From Aporrectodea caliginosa (lineage: Eukaryota; Annelida; Clitellata; Crassiclitellata; Lumbricidae), in contig JACEVL010000019.1 in the NCBI GenBank assembly GCA_020284085.1, forward strand, positions 677,001-741,000: a stretch of 64,000 nucleotides of DNA, given 5' to 3'. Within the stretch, counting starts at the first letter, position 1. Every line of letters begins with the position of its first letter. The notes beneath the pieces were generated by a model. The model was not told the DNA's origin. It saw nothing but the letters and a program-made list of their open reading frames with translations, and searched no databases. Positions 22,030 to 33,375 of this stretch are shown here, piece after piece. The position numbers and the translations under genes are program-made.

Positions 22030-22037
22030 ATATATAC

Positions 22038-22153
22038 TTATTTACTTACTTACTTACTTGCATACTTACATACTTACTTACTTGCATACTTACATACATA
22101 CGTACTTACATACGTACAATGTCATACATACATACATACATACATACATACAT
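22038..22153. repeat. (ACTT)n and (CATA)n microsatellites
   Basis: TTACTTACTTACTTGCATAC-type units, then CATA units, between the hAT-like element and the following SINE. Confidence 0.9.
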
Positions 22154-22154
22154 T

Positions 22155-22352
22155 GTGGGGCGCGGTGGTGTAGAGGTATGTTCGGTGCCTTGCAGCCGGA
22201 GGGTTGCGGGTTCGAATCCACCTCAATCCGCCGCAACCCTGGGCAAGTCATTCACTCGCAATTGCTCATGCGCTTCGGCGTGAAACTCCGATTCAGTGTC
22301 CGCTGTAGTCGGGAGGGCCTCTGAGTAGAAATCTTGAAGGGGCGCTATAACA
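22155..22352 (+). mobile_element. tRNA-derived SINE with CATA tail
   Basis: GGGGCGCGGTGGTGTAGAGG (A-box region) and GGTTCGAATCC (B box, 22209-22219) are followed by CAATTGCTCATGCGCTTCGG and the GGGCGCTATAACAAGTGCTC end. The tail is CATACATA(CATG). It shares the whole body with the copies at 8601 (minus) and 59621 (plus). Confidence 0.88.
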
Positions 22353-22492
22353 AGTGCTCATACATACATACATGCATACATGCATACATGCATGCATGCA
22401 TACATGCATACATGCATACATGCATACATGCATACATGCATACATGCATACATGCATACATGCATGCATACATGCATGCATGTATGCATGCC
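22353..22492. repeat. (CATACATG)n microsatellite, SINE tail
   Basis: About 130 bases of CATA and CATG units growing directly from the SINE end. Confidence 0.92.
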
Positions 22493-22529
22493 TGGCCATC
22501 ATCTGGCCATGCACGGATGCATAAATACA

Positions 22530-22745
22530 TAAATTTTTAATTTAATTTATTGATCCCAAACAAATGATCGAAGAAACAAGCAGTAGCATGGCGTGGAGTT
22601 ACACATTTCCTGGATGATTTTCATATTACATGTAAGACATTTTTCATAGTCTTAATCAACATAATGTTATTGTCAGGTTGAGAACAATGGGCACCCAGAA
22701 TGGACTAGTCCCGCTGAGAAGGAGTCTATTAATACAGATGAAGTG
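22530..22745 (-). repeat. Probable LINE 3-prime untranslated end
   Basis: TTTATTGATCCCAAACAAAT at the left reads on the minus strand as a AATAAA-containing end. GGGCACCC and TCCCGCTGAGAAGGAGT-like phrases resemble those near 38100-38170, also in minus orientation. Confidence 0.35.
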
Positions 22746-22960
22746 GGTAAAAGATGACGTACATACATAGATGCATGCATGCATACTTACATGTTCATAC
22801 ATACATACAAATATACATATACGTACTTACTTACATACATACATCCACACATAAATACATACATACGCACATGCATACATACGCGTATACATAAATACAT
22901 ACATTCACACATACATGCATAAATACGTACATACATGAAGGCATAATTATTATATATAGG
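22746..22960. repeat. Degenerate CATA microsatellite
   Basis: CATA units heavily interrupted (ACGT, ATGC, CACA variants). Confidence 0.8.
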
Positions 22961-22979
22961 CCTACTGTCTCCTAGTGTA

Positions 22980-23920
22980 CTCCCACCATCGCGATTATTA
23001 GTCTAAGCTTCAACGCTGAACGTCTTGGATTATTGGAACGCTTATTCCATCATCATCATCGTCGAACGGCGGCTGAGATCGACCGACCGACCGTTCCCCT
23101 CTCTCCCCAGCCCACCCGTCCGTCCTTCCGTCCGTCCGTCTGTCCGTCCGTCCGTCGGCCAGCCCGCCCAAAAGGCCCGCCCGCCTCTGGCCCGCCCCGT
23201 GCCGTGTCTGTATACATCGCGCCAGTATATAAGCCAATCGTCAGGTGTATACACGGACGTTGCAGAGACTCGATAGAGAGAGAGAGGAGCGAGAGAAAGC
23301 TTCAAGGCTCGCCAGAGAGAGACGTGTGTTTCTTGTTAGATAGCGTAAACTTTCATTAGTCCGATATCGCTGATAGCGAAAGGTGCGTACTTAGATCCGT
23401 TTCTCTATTATATATATATACACGCATATGTATATATATATATGCATATGTAGGCCTATATGCACATATATATACAGATAGGGACATCTGCTCGATCTGA
23501 TCTCTGCGTCTGTCCGTCTGTATGCCTCAATGTCCTCCTAGCCGTAAAACCAAGCGAGCGAGAGAGAGAGAGCGGTCGGATAGAGAGCATTGCGAGTGAG
23601 TTCAAAGTTTAAGCCTGTCAGTCATTCGCACTTCTCTGGCTGAGTGCGTTCGCCAGATGTATATAATGTCCAGAGGACGCGCCGTGTGTTAGTGTCTGAC
23701 CATCCGTGCCGTGATGGACAACTTACCGTTGATAACCCGGTAGTTCAGCGATTCAGACCCCATCGAACTGAGACAGTAGTACATAGTCCACAGTTTGTTA
23801 GAACTGCTTAGTCTTGTGATACATTCGGAATACACGGTCGGAAACCTCAAGCTCGGGATTACTGATCTGTCGCTTGCGATTTAGAGGAAGGTTTTTTGGG
23901 TGACGGGTGGGACATAAGAT
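22980..23920 (+). promoter_or_regulatory. Probable promoter and 5-prime leader of the WIF-domain gene
   Basis: A C/G-rich stretch (23060-23200, CCGTCCGTCCGT-type units) gives way to TATATAAG at 23226-23233, a good TATA-type match. GA-rich tracts follow (23271-23297 and 23556-23574). A second TATATAAT lies at 23660. It has no transposon-like sequence and is CpG-rich relative to its surroundings, as expected for a core promoter next to a first exon. Several upstream ATGs exist, but the in-frame TAA at 23915-23917 separates them from the gene's start. The start site of transcription is not determined; an untranslated upstream exon is possible. Confidence 0.5.
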
Positions 23921-24104
23921 ATGATGGCGAGGAGAGATGATGAGTTGAGGGACTGTCGGAGGTTGGTAGTCGCTGTCGTTGGGATCGCCTGCCTCCTATC
24001 GGTCACTCGGACCACGGAGGCTGCAAGGACGTCCGCACAGAAAGCCTCTCAACCGGAACGAATGGCACTCTGGATTGACGGAAAGCAAATAGAACGATTC
24101 GCTG
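23921..24104 (+). CDS. WIF-domain gene, coding exon 1 (signal peptide and start of WIF domain)
   Basis: An in-frame stop at 23915-23917 fixes the start at ATG 23921 or the second ATG at 23924; the latter has A at -3 and G at +4, the better context. Residues 15-28 (LVVAVVGIACLLSV) form a signal-peptide core after arginines, with likely cleavage near TTEA-A (33-35). Residues 49-62 read ALWIDGKQIERFAG, then GTAAGT at 24105 is an ideal splice donor, leaving one base of the last codon (phase 1). LWID followed by a helix and xxG is how the WIF domain of Wnt inhibitory factor 1 begins (RYK begins LYLSEDEVRRLIG). WIF1 is a secreted Wnt antagonist; RYK is a Wnt receptor with a dead kinase. LWID and strand spacing favour WIF1. 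EGF repeats or a kinase domain would decide it, but both lie outside the window. Confidence 0.85.
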
Positions 24105-24297
24105 GTAAGTAAAGTCTCACCCCGCAGCTTATTTAGGGCCAATAGTCTTTTACAATACATGTATATTCATTTATTAATTCAAACTGACTACACAGTCAGA
24201 TGATATAGTAGTAACAGATGATAACAAGTTTAACACTTTTTTTTGCAGATATTGTTGTTTGAAGAGTGTATATTATGTTGCTTTGTGTATGCAAATG

Positions 24298-25011
24298 TAT
24301 TGCATTGTATTGTATTTGGGCATCTATAAAGCGCTTCTCTCAACAAAAGCCTTTCAGAAGCGCTCCCAGTGCCAGCAAACCCGAGGGAAAAGGCAGGATT
24401 TTAGTTTAGAAAAAGATAAGGAAAAACTACCAGAAAGGATGGCGGAGCGGACCGGTGGAGAAAGTCCATTCCACAGAGAAGGACCTATGCAGGCGAAGGA
24501 TCTGGATTGAGCCATGGCGGTCCTGACACGGGGACAAAGCGGTCAAGCCGATCAGAGGATCGAAGAGGACGCAGCGAAGTGGCAGAGAGGGGGCGAAGAA
24601 TGAGATCGCAAAGGTACTTCAGAGCAAGACCCAAATAAGACTTAAGGACTAAAATAAGAACCTTGAATTGTATTCGGACAGATTGAGGGAGCCAGCGAAG
24701 TTCTTCAACCAGGAATGTAGAGATGTGGGAGAATCGAGGAAGACGGGCTATCAGTCTAGCAGCAGCATTAAGAACTGACTGTAGAGGAGATAGGCGAACC
24801 TAATTAGGGAGACCAACTATAGAAGAGAAATCTAGTCTAGAGCAGACGAAAGCGTGAACAATTGAGGCAAAGGTCGAAGGTGAAACAGATTTGCGAATAG
24901 CCCTGAGACGCCTTAGTTGGAAGTATAGGAAGAGCAAGTAAGCTTGGCAATATATATATGCTCATTAAAAGTAAGACAACTGTCTAGAGTGACACCCAGG
25001 TCTCGGACACA
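24298..25011 (-). pseudogene. CR1/L2-type LINE, reverse-transcriptase C-terminal part and 3-prime end
   Basis: Read on the minus strand: VRDLGVTLDSCLTFNEHI, then YFQLRRLRAIRKSVSPSTFA, IVHAFVCSRLDFSS, LQSVLNAAARLIARLPRFSH, LRWLPQSVRIQFKVLILVLK, ACIGPSLWNGLSPPVRSA. This series is the standard stretch after the palm of CR1/L2-like ORF2 proteins. The coding part ends near 24350, followed by AGCGCTTCTGA...AGAAGCGCTTTATAGATGCC and a (AATAC)n tail at 24298-24312. A few stops (for example after LPN) and frameshifts mean it is dead. The 5-prime part is missing, as usual for reverse-transcribed insertions. Confidence 0.85.
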
Positions 25012-25245
25012 AGGCGAAAAAAATAAAATGTGCATGGTCATCCAAACCGTAGGCTATTAAAAGCGATCCATGCATTCAAAACCTAGATCATGAACTGTCC
25101 TATAGCACCTCAGAAATCTTCCGCCATTCGATCATTTGTACAGTTTTTAAAACTCTGGCTAGCGATCTTACCTGGTGAATGGATGCTGTATTATCAAAGT
25201 CTTGCACCTGATGATCACCTTTGTAAAAAAAAGGGTCAAAGTGGC
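25012..25245. other. Intronic, no feature seen
   Basis: AT-rich sequence between the LINE fragment and the GA-rich repeat. Confidence 0.3.
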
Positions 25246-25560
25246 ACAAGATAGAGAGATTAAAGAGAAAGAGATAGATAGGGATAGAGGTAGAAGAGGT
25301 AGATGGATGAGAGACATAGAGAAATGGAGAGATAGAGCGATATAGAAGAGATATAGAAGAGATATAGAAGACATTTGCGCCTCTGAGTAGTTTCCTTGAA
25401 GGGGCGCTATATAAATTCCCGAATGAATGAATGAATGAATTAAAAGAGAGGTATAGAAGAGAGATACAGAAGAGAGATATAGAAGAGAGATATAGAAGAG
25501 AGATATAGAAGAGAGATATAGAAGAGAGATACTTGTAGGCCTAGATCTCTATAGAAGAGA
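25246..25560. repeat. (AGAGATATAGA)n purine-rich repeat with embedded SINE/LINE end
   Basis: AGAGATATAGAAG-type units flank a GCGCCTCTGAGTAG...GGGGCGCTATATAAATT end with (GAAT)n tail (25378-25440, plus strand). Confidence 0.8.
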
Positions 25561-25587
25561 GATATAATAGAAATACTTGGGCTGCAT

Positions 25588-25645
25588 ATGAGCACCTCTG
25601 AGCATAGTCATCTCGAAAAGGCGCTATATAAATTAATGAAAAGGG
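25588..25645 (+). repeat. SINE/LINE 3-prime hairpin end
   Basis: GAGCACCTCTGAGCATAGTC then AAAAGGCGCTATATAAATTA; a headless, diverged copy of the local 3-prime end. GACAGA-rich repeat follows to 25745. Confidence 0.6.
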
Positions 25646-25745
25646 AGATAGAAGGAATAGAGGGGAGAGAGACGGACAGAGAAACAGAGACAGAGACAGA
25701 AAGACAGAAAGACAGAAGAGAGAGAACAGAGACAGATAAACAGAG

Positions 25746-26315
25746 AACTTCGACGAGCTGTTCCTCGTTCTCGATAACACTCGACGTGAAATTGTCATGT
25801 CTGAACATGTCACGGAATCTGCGTACATGTCATATGAAACCGAACCCAGCAATGCGATCACAAAGTCGTGCCAGGTCGAGGGAAACTCAGAATGTTTCAA
25901 TACAATATATATTTCCGTGTTTCCCTCTAACTATAATATACGGGGCACTGAATAACAACGACTTGGTAAACCGATGTCTTTTGCAATGCATTGCAAAACT
26001 AATAGGACTTTACGACAGTGGGACATTCTTGCCATTCTTATCCATTCCAACGTTGAGAACTTTGGCAAACATTCGTTCGTGGTTTAGTAATTGTCGACTC
26101 TTGCGTCGCCCGGACGTAAGGTATTCTTGCAAAATGTTGACTCGGAACAATTAAACGAACAAACATCTTGTACAAACATATCTCTAATTTATTCATACGG
26201 TATATTCTATATATGCATTCTTTTGCATAGATATGGATATGGATATTATAAATGACTAGCATCAATACAAATACAACCGCAAATGGATGTGCATGTACGC
26301 ATACATGTGGGCGCA
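25746..26315. other. Intronic, no gene seen
   Basis: Open frames up to 188 codons cross this part on plus, but their left half is GACAGA repeat and the remainder resembles nothing I know. Confidence 0.3.
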
Positions 26316-26760
26316 TGTATGTATGTATGTATGTATGTATTAAACATTTAATATATATATATTTGTTTGCTTGGTGGTGTTTATATAGGTATGTATAATT
26401 GTATATGTATGTATTATGGATGCGTATATGAACGCATATCTCTATGTATTATTATACACATGTGCATAGGCATGTATGTTTGTAGGTATGTATGCATGTG
26501 TGTATGTATACGTGTGTATGTATGTTTTTATGTATGTATCTATTTATGTGGGTATGGATGTATGCGTGCATGCATTATCTAAATATTTATATAGCGTTTT
26601 CCACAGTCTACTCAAGAATTGTTATGGAATGTACGTATATAGGTACTCTATATAATACCTGACGACACAGCTAAATAAAGGATGTGTGTGTGTGTGTGTG
26701 TGAGTGTGTGTGTGTGTGTGTTTATGTGTGTGTATGTATATATTGATGTGTGTAGAGGTA
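26316..26760. repeat. Degenerate (ATGT)n and (GT)n microsatellites
   Basis: Two ATGT-rich blocks (26316-26342, 26400-26575) and a GT block (26681-26720), with a possible minus-strand SINE/LINE end (TATTTATATAGCGTTTTCC) near 26583. Confidence 0.8.
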
Positions 26761-28120
26761 TTGCTTACTTAATTTATGTGCTCTTCGTGCTTCTAGCATG
26801 GTACTAGAGATTTAGAATTCACTAAGAACGTTAGTTGTAGTTCTCTGGTCATCACTAATCCGTCAAACGTAGTGGACTAAAATTACTTTATATACCCACT
26901 TGAGTAACTCAACGCCCGCCTTGACGGACTGTATCAATTCTGCCCATTAATGTGCGTGTATACTTATATAATTATGTGTGCGCATATGAAGCTCATGGTC
27001 TAGATTATGTTCTTAATCCTTTTCGTAGATATATCCAGATGGCTGAATGGATCGTCGGGGGAAGGGCCCCCCCAATCACCTGCACTGAAGTTCGGACCCA
27101 TGGCTGAATGATTGAATGATTGACTGACTGATATGAAATGCTGTCGGACGTGTTCTCCTCCTCTTCCTCCCCCAACAATTTCTCTTCCTCTTCCTTCTTT
27201 TCTTCCTCCTTCTACCGTTCTCTTTAATGAAGGTTGGCAATCGCAGCAACACGGAGCAAACTGCACCAGAATGTAAGAGAGAAAGGAAGCAAGACTTGGG
27301 AGAAACGGAGAGAGAGTTAGGCAGAGAGAAAGAGAAAAAAGAGATAAATGAGGGGAAAAGATAGAAAGAATTAGATCTGGTGTTGATGCTCGATTTGCCA
27401 CTTGCCAACGAGCAGGGTACACGTCTTGATTAATTGTCCATTGAAGCCACGAGGAGGTGCGTACGGCCTAAGACCCTCAATGTTTATTGTGTGATTTGGC
27501 GATTCAGGCCACAAATCAGTCTACAAATTATGCTAATGCATTGCAAGCGTCGATGGCCGAAGCTGTGTAATTGGTAGCACATGGTAAAGAAACTGCGGAG
27601 AAATTGTATTAAAGAGATCCTGTAAACAGATTTAGACGACGATAATGAAGAAATACTTATGTTGCTGAAGGTGACCATGCTACGGCCCATGTATGATGAC
27701 AATGATGATGAAGGTGGTGACCATTATCTATATTGGAAATTGACAAATTTTGATGACGATTTACACTGGCGTTTCTGATTATGCAAAATCTAATGATGAT
27801 CATAATGATGATCATGATAAAGACGACGACGCTGTTATTGTTGTTGCTGTTATGATGAGATAATGATGATAGTGGTCATGATGATGTAAATAGCGTTCAT
27901 GATGGCGATTATGGTGCTACAGGTAGTTTTATTTGTTGATTATGACAATACGTTGCATTACACGTCAGATAACATCATGACGAACGTCTTAAGGACACTG
28001 AATTGGTCATCCTAGGAAACATAATTGGTCATCTTAAGAAACTGGAATTGGTTATCGTTGTTATAGAACCTGGGATATACACATCACTGTAAAAGTCGGA
28101 TCCCCTTCATTTTTTCCAAT
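26761..28120. other. Intronic, no gene seen
   Basis: It contains a C/T-rich then G/A-rich segment (27150-27370) and GATGAT-rich sequence (27650-27910). No family-like coding frame. Confidence 0.35.
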
Positions 28121-28395
28121 TCCCTCTATTCATCCAGTTCCTCCCTTCCCTCTCCTTCCTGCTCTACCTTTTGTCCTTCTAATCCTTTTCTTCTTCTTTT
28201 CTCTTCCTTCTTTTCCTCCTCTTCCTTCTCTTCCTCTTCTTCCTACTTTTTCTGTTTTCCTCCTCCTCTTCTTCCTCTTCCTCTTCTTCCTTCGTTTCCT
28301 ACTCTTCCTCTTCTTTCTCTTCCTCCTCCTCTTCCTCCTCTTTTTACTCTTCCTCCATTTTCTTCTTTTCCTCCTCTTCCTTCTCCTCCATATGA
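28121..28395. repeat. Polypyrimidine tract, CTTCCTC type
   Basis: About 270 bases almost wholly C and T on the plus strand. The lysine/arginine-rich minus-strand frame it creates is low-complexity. Confidence 0.9.
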
Positions 28396-29560
28396 TTTTC
28401 GTTTCTTTAGGGTCTTTATCTTCGTCTGTTGTCTTCATACTCTTTCCTCGTATCTTATTATTGGTCATCTATTCTAGATAAACGTCTATGACTACTGCGT
28501 TTAAACTCATCCTACCTGCGCAATAACACATGAACCACCTGGCCGAAGATTATACAGCCTTTTATCATTTTACGGCAGACAGTAACTGTTGTATATCTGG
28601 GGCTATCATCATCATCATCATCGTCATAATAACCATCAGTTTTAGCGCCAGCCATTTGGCGGCGATAGGCGCGAATAAATTAGTTTAATTTAACTGGTCA
28701 TTTGTCAAATCCAGTTCTCCTGAATCTCCTCTCAATGTAAGTCCAAGTCTCATTATGTCCTCATTGTTTTGTAGATCAAGCGCAGTCTTGAATGGTCTTC
28801 CTTCGTTTCTCTTTCCATCTTTTCATCTAACTCTTGCAATGCTTGCATGTAATGCACTGTGTGGAATTTAGCCAACTGGAATTACATAAGAACTTATGTC
28901 ATCATGTAATTTCTTATGTCATCATTTCTTAGTTTATGTAGTCTTTAAATTTCTGACTGTTCCATAGTCAACTCATCTCTGGCGTGAGAATTCTCTTCTC
29001 ATCTTGTTTTCACATTGTCAAACATTCTGATCGGTTTCGGAAAATGGTTTGAGTCATCGTCTCGTGTATTCTTTTATCGCTTTCCTTTGTTATTTCTCTG
29101 CTTCTGGATATCCAATATGACTTCATAATGAAAGCAGATGAAAATAAAGAGGGCGAGGAAATAAACGCTATGAAATGAAAGCTAACAAAGGAATAGCATG
29201 GTTAGACGGATCTAATGTCTTACGCCCTGACATTTAACGTGGTTGACATTTGAGTGGTAACATTGATGCTTCGTAAACGAACGTTAGTGTCTCTTGATAG
29301 CAGAGATTCGTTGCCAGAGAGGCCAGAGTTGTACCTGTTAACACCTGAATGAGACAGAGACCAGTTCAACCGATGTCAGAGGAAGTCTGTTCATTTACAA
29401 GCGGACTATAATAGAGTAAACACGGCCTCTCTCCGTTCGAAGACACGAGGCAGCGGAGGAGGCGGCACACACGGGCGAAGGAGGAGGGCCTCATCGTCGT
29501 CGTATATGTCATCCATATCTAGATTTCAGATAATGCTATTAGCTCAAAGTCAAACACATG
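28396..29560. other. Intronic, no gene seen
   Basis: Mostly unique-looking. 29420-29510 is notably GC-rich (GGCAGCGGAGGAGGCGGCAC) and may be regulatory, but no motif proves it. Confidence 0.3.
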
Positions 29561-29945
29561 TTGACTCTCTCTCTCTCTCTCTCTGCCCTTCTGTTTACAA
29601 ATCTCGATCCGATTTCTCTAAGAATCGGACGACGAACGGAGAGACGAACGGAAGGGACCCAGAAGACGACGGCCAGAGACACCGTCCACGGCCTACGCTC
29701 CTGCTCTCTCTGTCTCTCTGTCTGTTTATGCTTAGGTCTCTGTCTGTCTGTCTGTCTCTGTCTCTGTTTCTGTTTCTGTCTCTCTCTCTGTGTGTCTCTC
29801 TGTCTCTCTCTATCTACGCTTAGGTCTCTCTTTGTCTGTTTGTCTGTCTGCCTGTCTCTGTCTCTCCCTGTCTCTCTGTCTCTCTGTCTCTGCCTGTCAC
29901 TGTCTCCTTGTTTCTCTTTCTCTCTCTGTCTCTCTCTATTTGTTC
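29561..29945. repeat. (CT)n and (CTGT)n repeats around a short unique core
   Basis: CT units at 29566-29585, unique sequence at 29590-29700, then CTCTGTCTGT-type repeats to 29945. Serine/leucine-rich frames are artefacts. Confidence 0.9.
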
Positions 29946-30109
29946 GTATTCAGGCATCGCCTCGACGCAAGCAGGCAGTGAGCGACTCGCCTTCGAATGT
30001 ACACAGACCCTTAAATCGAACGTTGAGAGTAAACTGACACGGAAAGGCATGAGAACATACAGGCAGTGTAACAAACAAACTATGCAATGCTCAGCCTACA
30101 AGCGTATGT

Positions 30110-30345
30110 CATTCATACATACATACACATGTACTTGCTTGCATACATGCATACATACGTACGTGCTCCTTAGTAGATAATCTTGAATTAAAGGGTTCTA
30201 TGGAAAACTCTTAAATTAAATGAATACATACATACATGTATACATACAGATTTACAGACATACGTACATGCATACATGCATACGCACATACATACATACA
30301 CGCGTACATACGTATATAGGTACATACATACATAAGTAAATATGC
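30110..30345. repeat. SINE/LINE end remnant and CATA microsatellites
   Basis: CATA units (30113-30160), a decayed GTGCTCCTTAGTAGATAATC...TTGAA end (30163-30210), then ACATACAT units to about 30340. Confidence 0.7.
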
Positions 30346-30774
30346 ACATATGTATAGGCCTACTAATGCGGTTCTGTTATCCAGTCAACGTATGCATATA
30401 CATGTAGATATGTTTGCATCAAGATACTTAATATAGTGCTTTTACGTGTCTTACAAAGGCGCTGCACACACATAGTATCTAACTGATCAAAAATAATAAG
30501 TGCGTTTTAAGACAACTTGAAAATGTTTGGTGAACAGCGTTAAATGCAACAGGACGCATATGTAGGAGAAAACTGTTTCAAGAGGCAGGTCCAAGACACG
30601 AAAAGTCACGATGGACTTAAGTTGACGTATACGGAAACGCGGCATCTGCATATCTCCACCACCAGCAGAGCGAGACGAGACTGGATCAATGGATCATCAG
30701 GCCTCTGGATGTAAGTTAGTGCGGTACCGACGAACGAGTTCCATCCCAGACGGGGAGCCAGTATGTTATAAAAT
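30346..30774. other. Intronic, no gene seen
   Basis: A minus-strand AATATAGTGCTTTTACG...AAGGCGCTG phrase (30429-30470) resembles a decayed SINE/LINE end. Nothing else is assignable. Confidence 0.3.
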
Positions 30775-31060
30775 CAAATCATTTATTTGGCAACCAGTCA
30801 AGAAGAATTTACGAAAATATAGAAACATATTAAACCAATAATACACATGACATTGTAATGGTTACACATTCGGTTGCACAGGGGACCCGAAAGGAGTCCT
30901 ACGATCCCGCTTGGTGAGGCCACCTGAGCGGTAGTACCACATGGTCAAAATAGCCATTCCTATTCAACTGAGTGGTCCTGGCATACAAAGAATTTAAATA
31001 GATAACAAAAAGGGAAAACAACAAAACAAAGTATTATGATAGCACACATCACACTAGAGG
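30775..31060 (-). repeat. LINE 3-prime untranslated end
   Basis: The minus strand ends CAAATAAATGATTTGATTTT. The right half contains two copies of GTGGTCCTGGCAT...AAAGAATTTAAATAGATAA about 96 bp apart (30969 and 31065), the second just outside. Confidence 0.4.
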
Positions 31061-31187
31061 ATCAGTGGTCCTGGCATTATAAAGAATTTAAATAGATAAT
31101 CAATTATATGGTCCGAAATATGATAGAAAACTTGGACAAATTGACCAGCAGTAGAGATGAGACGAGGACAGACTGAAGCGGATACAT

Positions 31188-33257
31188 TAGTGTGCTCCAG
31201 AAAATAAAAAGTTGAAAATTCATTGCTCCCGGGCATTTTCCCATGCATCTCATAGAGATGAGTCTAAAAATCCAAATTTTAGGCTTTTACATTAAGGCTA
31301 AGCCTTGCCCCCAGCACGATGAAGTTTTAACAATAATCGCATTTTTCGGTTGAAAACACAAATTACCGGTATTTAAGTATATATGAAAAAACTAACATGT
31401 TTCATATTTATTGGCCAGAACATGAAAGGTTGCAAGTACAAATACAAGTACTGAGGTCTTAAGTACCTGTACAAATACTTAAGTATCAAGTACGAGTACA
31501 AGTACTAAGGTATCGAGTACAAGTACAAGTACACATGGCTACTGCAAGAACAAGGATTTACTTCCATGACAAAGCAATGGTGTATTGCCACATGCACTCA
31601 TTTATAATTTTGCTTTTTTGAGAAATATAATGGATGTGAGCATCTTGTCACTCAGATTCAATCGAAACTGTTTTAATATTTTTAATATTAAACTAAACAC
31701 ACTTTCAACCGGAGCACTAGATGCAGGCACACTTAAAACTCTAAACGCTGGTTTGTCCAGAACAGTTTTGCTGCATTCCAAACGTCCAAACAATCAATTT
31801 CATCAAATTCATCATGGCGTCTGATATTCAACCAGGTTGTCACTTGTGATGATAAGGTGCTCGGTTTCACAGAAGATCGTGTAAAGTAGTGAACAATTAG
31901 CTTAGACTTTTCGATGCATGAGGTCTGCAGTTTCGGTTGCTGCAACCGTATCTGTGCTTATCGTGCCAAAATGAGACGTTTGTGTAGCACCTGCTCCACC
32001 ACTGCCAAAGAAACTTTGATGTAGTCCCCAACAAAGCATCTGTCTCATTCACATAAGACATAATCATATCGGCACGCATTAAATAAGAACATACTAGTTG
32101 TAGGCAGTCTTTGACTATTGGAGCAACACAAAAAATTCCTTAATTAGCGTTTTACGTAAAACAGAAAAGTGATTCGCAAATGACTACCTAAGTGGCCTAA
32201 CTAAGCGCGTTTTGATACAGGTGACAATGTTTCCTTAACAGAGCCATATGCACCATCTCGCACACGCAGCGGAAGACTTTTTCGAGAGGAACATAGAACA
32301 CAGAGGAACATAGAAAACTCACAATTTTCACAAATGAGCCCCATTCACATATGAATTCAATGTATAAACCATAGGTTCAGTGGTTTATTGCTAGAAGTCC
32401 TATAATACAATTCATAAATTGCATTATTTCGGTGAATACGCTGGTTTCCCTTTCGCGGCTTTCGTGTGGTGCTGAGAAACTTCGAGGGCTTACATTTACA
32501 TTACTCGATAGAGTTCAAATGATTTGTTAGTCACTGCTCACCTCTCCGTATGGAGTATTTGCAAGTGTTTAACAAAGTTTGATGTTGTGCCAGTTGTTTT
32601 CTGAAATGATAGTTTTCTCACTACAAAACTTGCACTTAGCAGAAGTAGCATTTCCCTTGAAAGTGAAATTACCATAGCCAAACTTAACCGCTCTAGGAAT
32701 ATTAGTATTTTTTGTTAGCAAATCTCCGTCCGTGGCCGCTATTTTAGCAAGACAACCGGAAGAAATTCTGAACAAGATGCGGTCCAAAATATCCAGAATG
32801 TAAGAATTAATGACTTAAAGGAAACAGAAAGCTTACTGGTAAAGTATCTGAGTGCCTGTAGAAATTTCATTTGTGTCCAAGTAGCCTACTTAGGTTTCAA
32901 GTACGAGTACAAGTACTTAGGTCTCCAGTACAAGTTCAAGTACTTAAAGACTGTACTCAAATTGCACTTGAGTGCAAGTACAGGTACCAATACTACACCT
33001 CTGCACACAATAGTTCACGAAAGAAGTTAATCATCATGAAAATAATTACATTTTTCCTCCATGATATTGTCGATTTTAAGCAAATTCGCATATTTTCACA
33101 AATTCTAAAATTTTTGTGTCGGGGGCAAGGCTTAGCCTTTTTGAATTGGTCTGAAACTTGGTACAGTTGTACAAAGTGATAAATGAAATGAGAAAATCGC
33201 CGGGGAGCAGTATTTTTAGGAACTTTTTTAAACTCCATTATATTCTGGAGCACCCTA
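31188..33257 (-). mobile_element. Nested hAT element, 2070 bp
   Basis: The outer ends TAGTGTGCTCCAGAA (31188) and the complement of TAGGGTGCTCCAGAA (33257) are flanked by an exact 8-bp duplication GGATACAT (31180-31187, 33258-33265). The arms share TGCTCCC(G/C)GG...ATTTTC and AAGGCTAAGCCTTGCCCCC over about 140 bp. Inside is a second hAT-type unit with many AAGTAC(T/A) phrases at both sides (31435-31535 and 32880-32960), ending at 33003 with the complement of CAGAGGTGTAG. It encloses a minus-strand transposase remnant. The inner unit's left end is degraded and no inner target duplication was found. Confidence 0.85.
31602..32790 (-). pseudogene. hAT transposase remnant: BED zinc finger and hATC domain, catalytic core lost
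   Basis: Minus-strand order: at 32787-32569 a frame with KFGYGNFTFKGNATSAKCKF and CKFCSEKTIISENNWHNIKL, matching the C-x2-C and helix of a BED zinc finger. At 31945-31733 there is DCLDVWNAAKLFW. At 31793-31602 there is FRVLSVPASSAPVESVFS followed by LSDKMLTSIIFLKKA, the hallmark of the C-terminal hATC dimerisation domain. The roughly 500 bp between them hold only fragments, far less than the ~400 residues of a full catalytic RNase-H region. This is therefore an internally deleted, frameshifted copy. Confidence 0.82.
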
Positions 33258-33265
33258 GGATACAT

Positions 33266-33375
33266 TCTTCACTTCGATAGACCTGCAAGGATGGAATTAC
33301 AATAGTCGAAGCGAGTCAGAATAGAGGAATAGACGAGTGTTTCTTGCAGTACTAAACGACAGAGATTGTGTAGCG
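33266..33375 (-). pseudogene. LINE reverse-transcriptase fragment
   Basis: The minus strand reads QETLVYSSILTRFDYCNSIL followed by AGLSK. SxxxxRxDYCNSLLxGLP is a highly conserved phrase of CR1/L2-type ORF2 downstream of the palm. Only about 35 residues survive, directly abutting the hAT target duplication. Confidence 0.6.

Noticed and set aside
23714..23720. Upstream ATG as start of the WIF gene
   Set aside because: An in-frame TAA at 23915-23917 lies just before ATG 23921, so no upstream ATG can extend the reading frame.
31416..33003. Independent target duplication for the inner hAT unit
   Set aside because: The 8 bases before 31416 (TTATTGGC) and after 33003 (CACACAAT) do not match, so the inner left end is unresolved.
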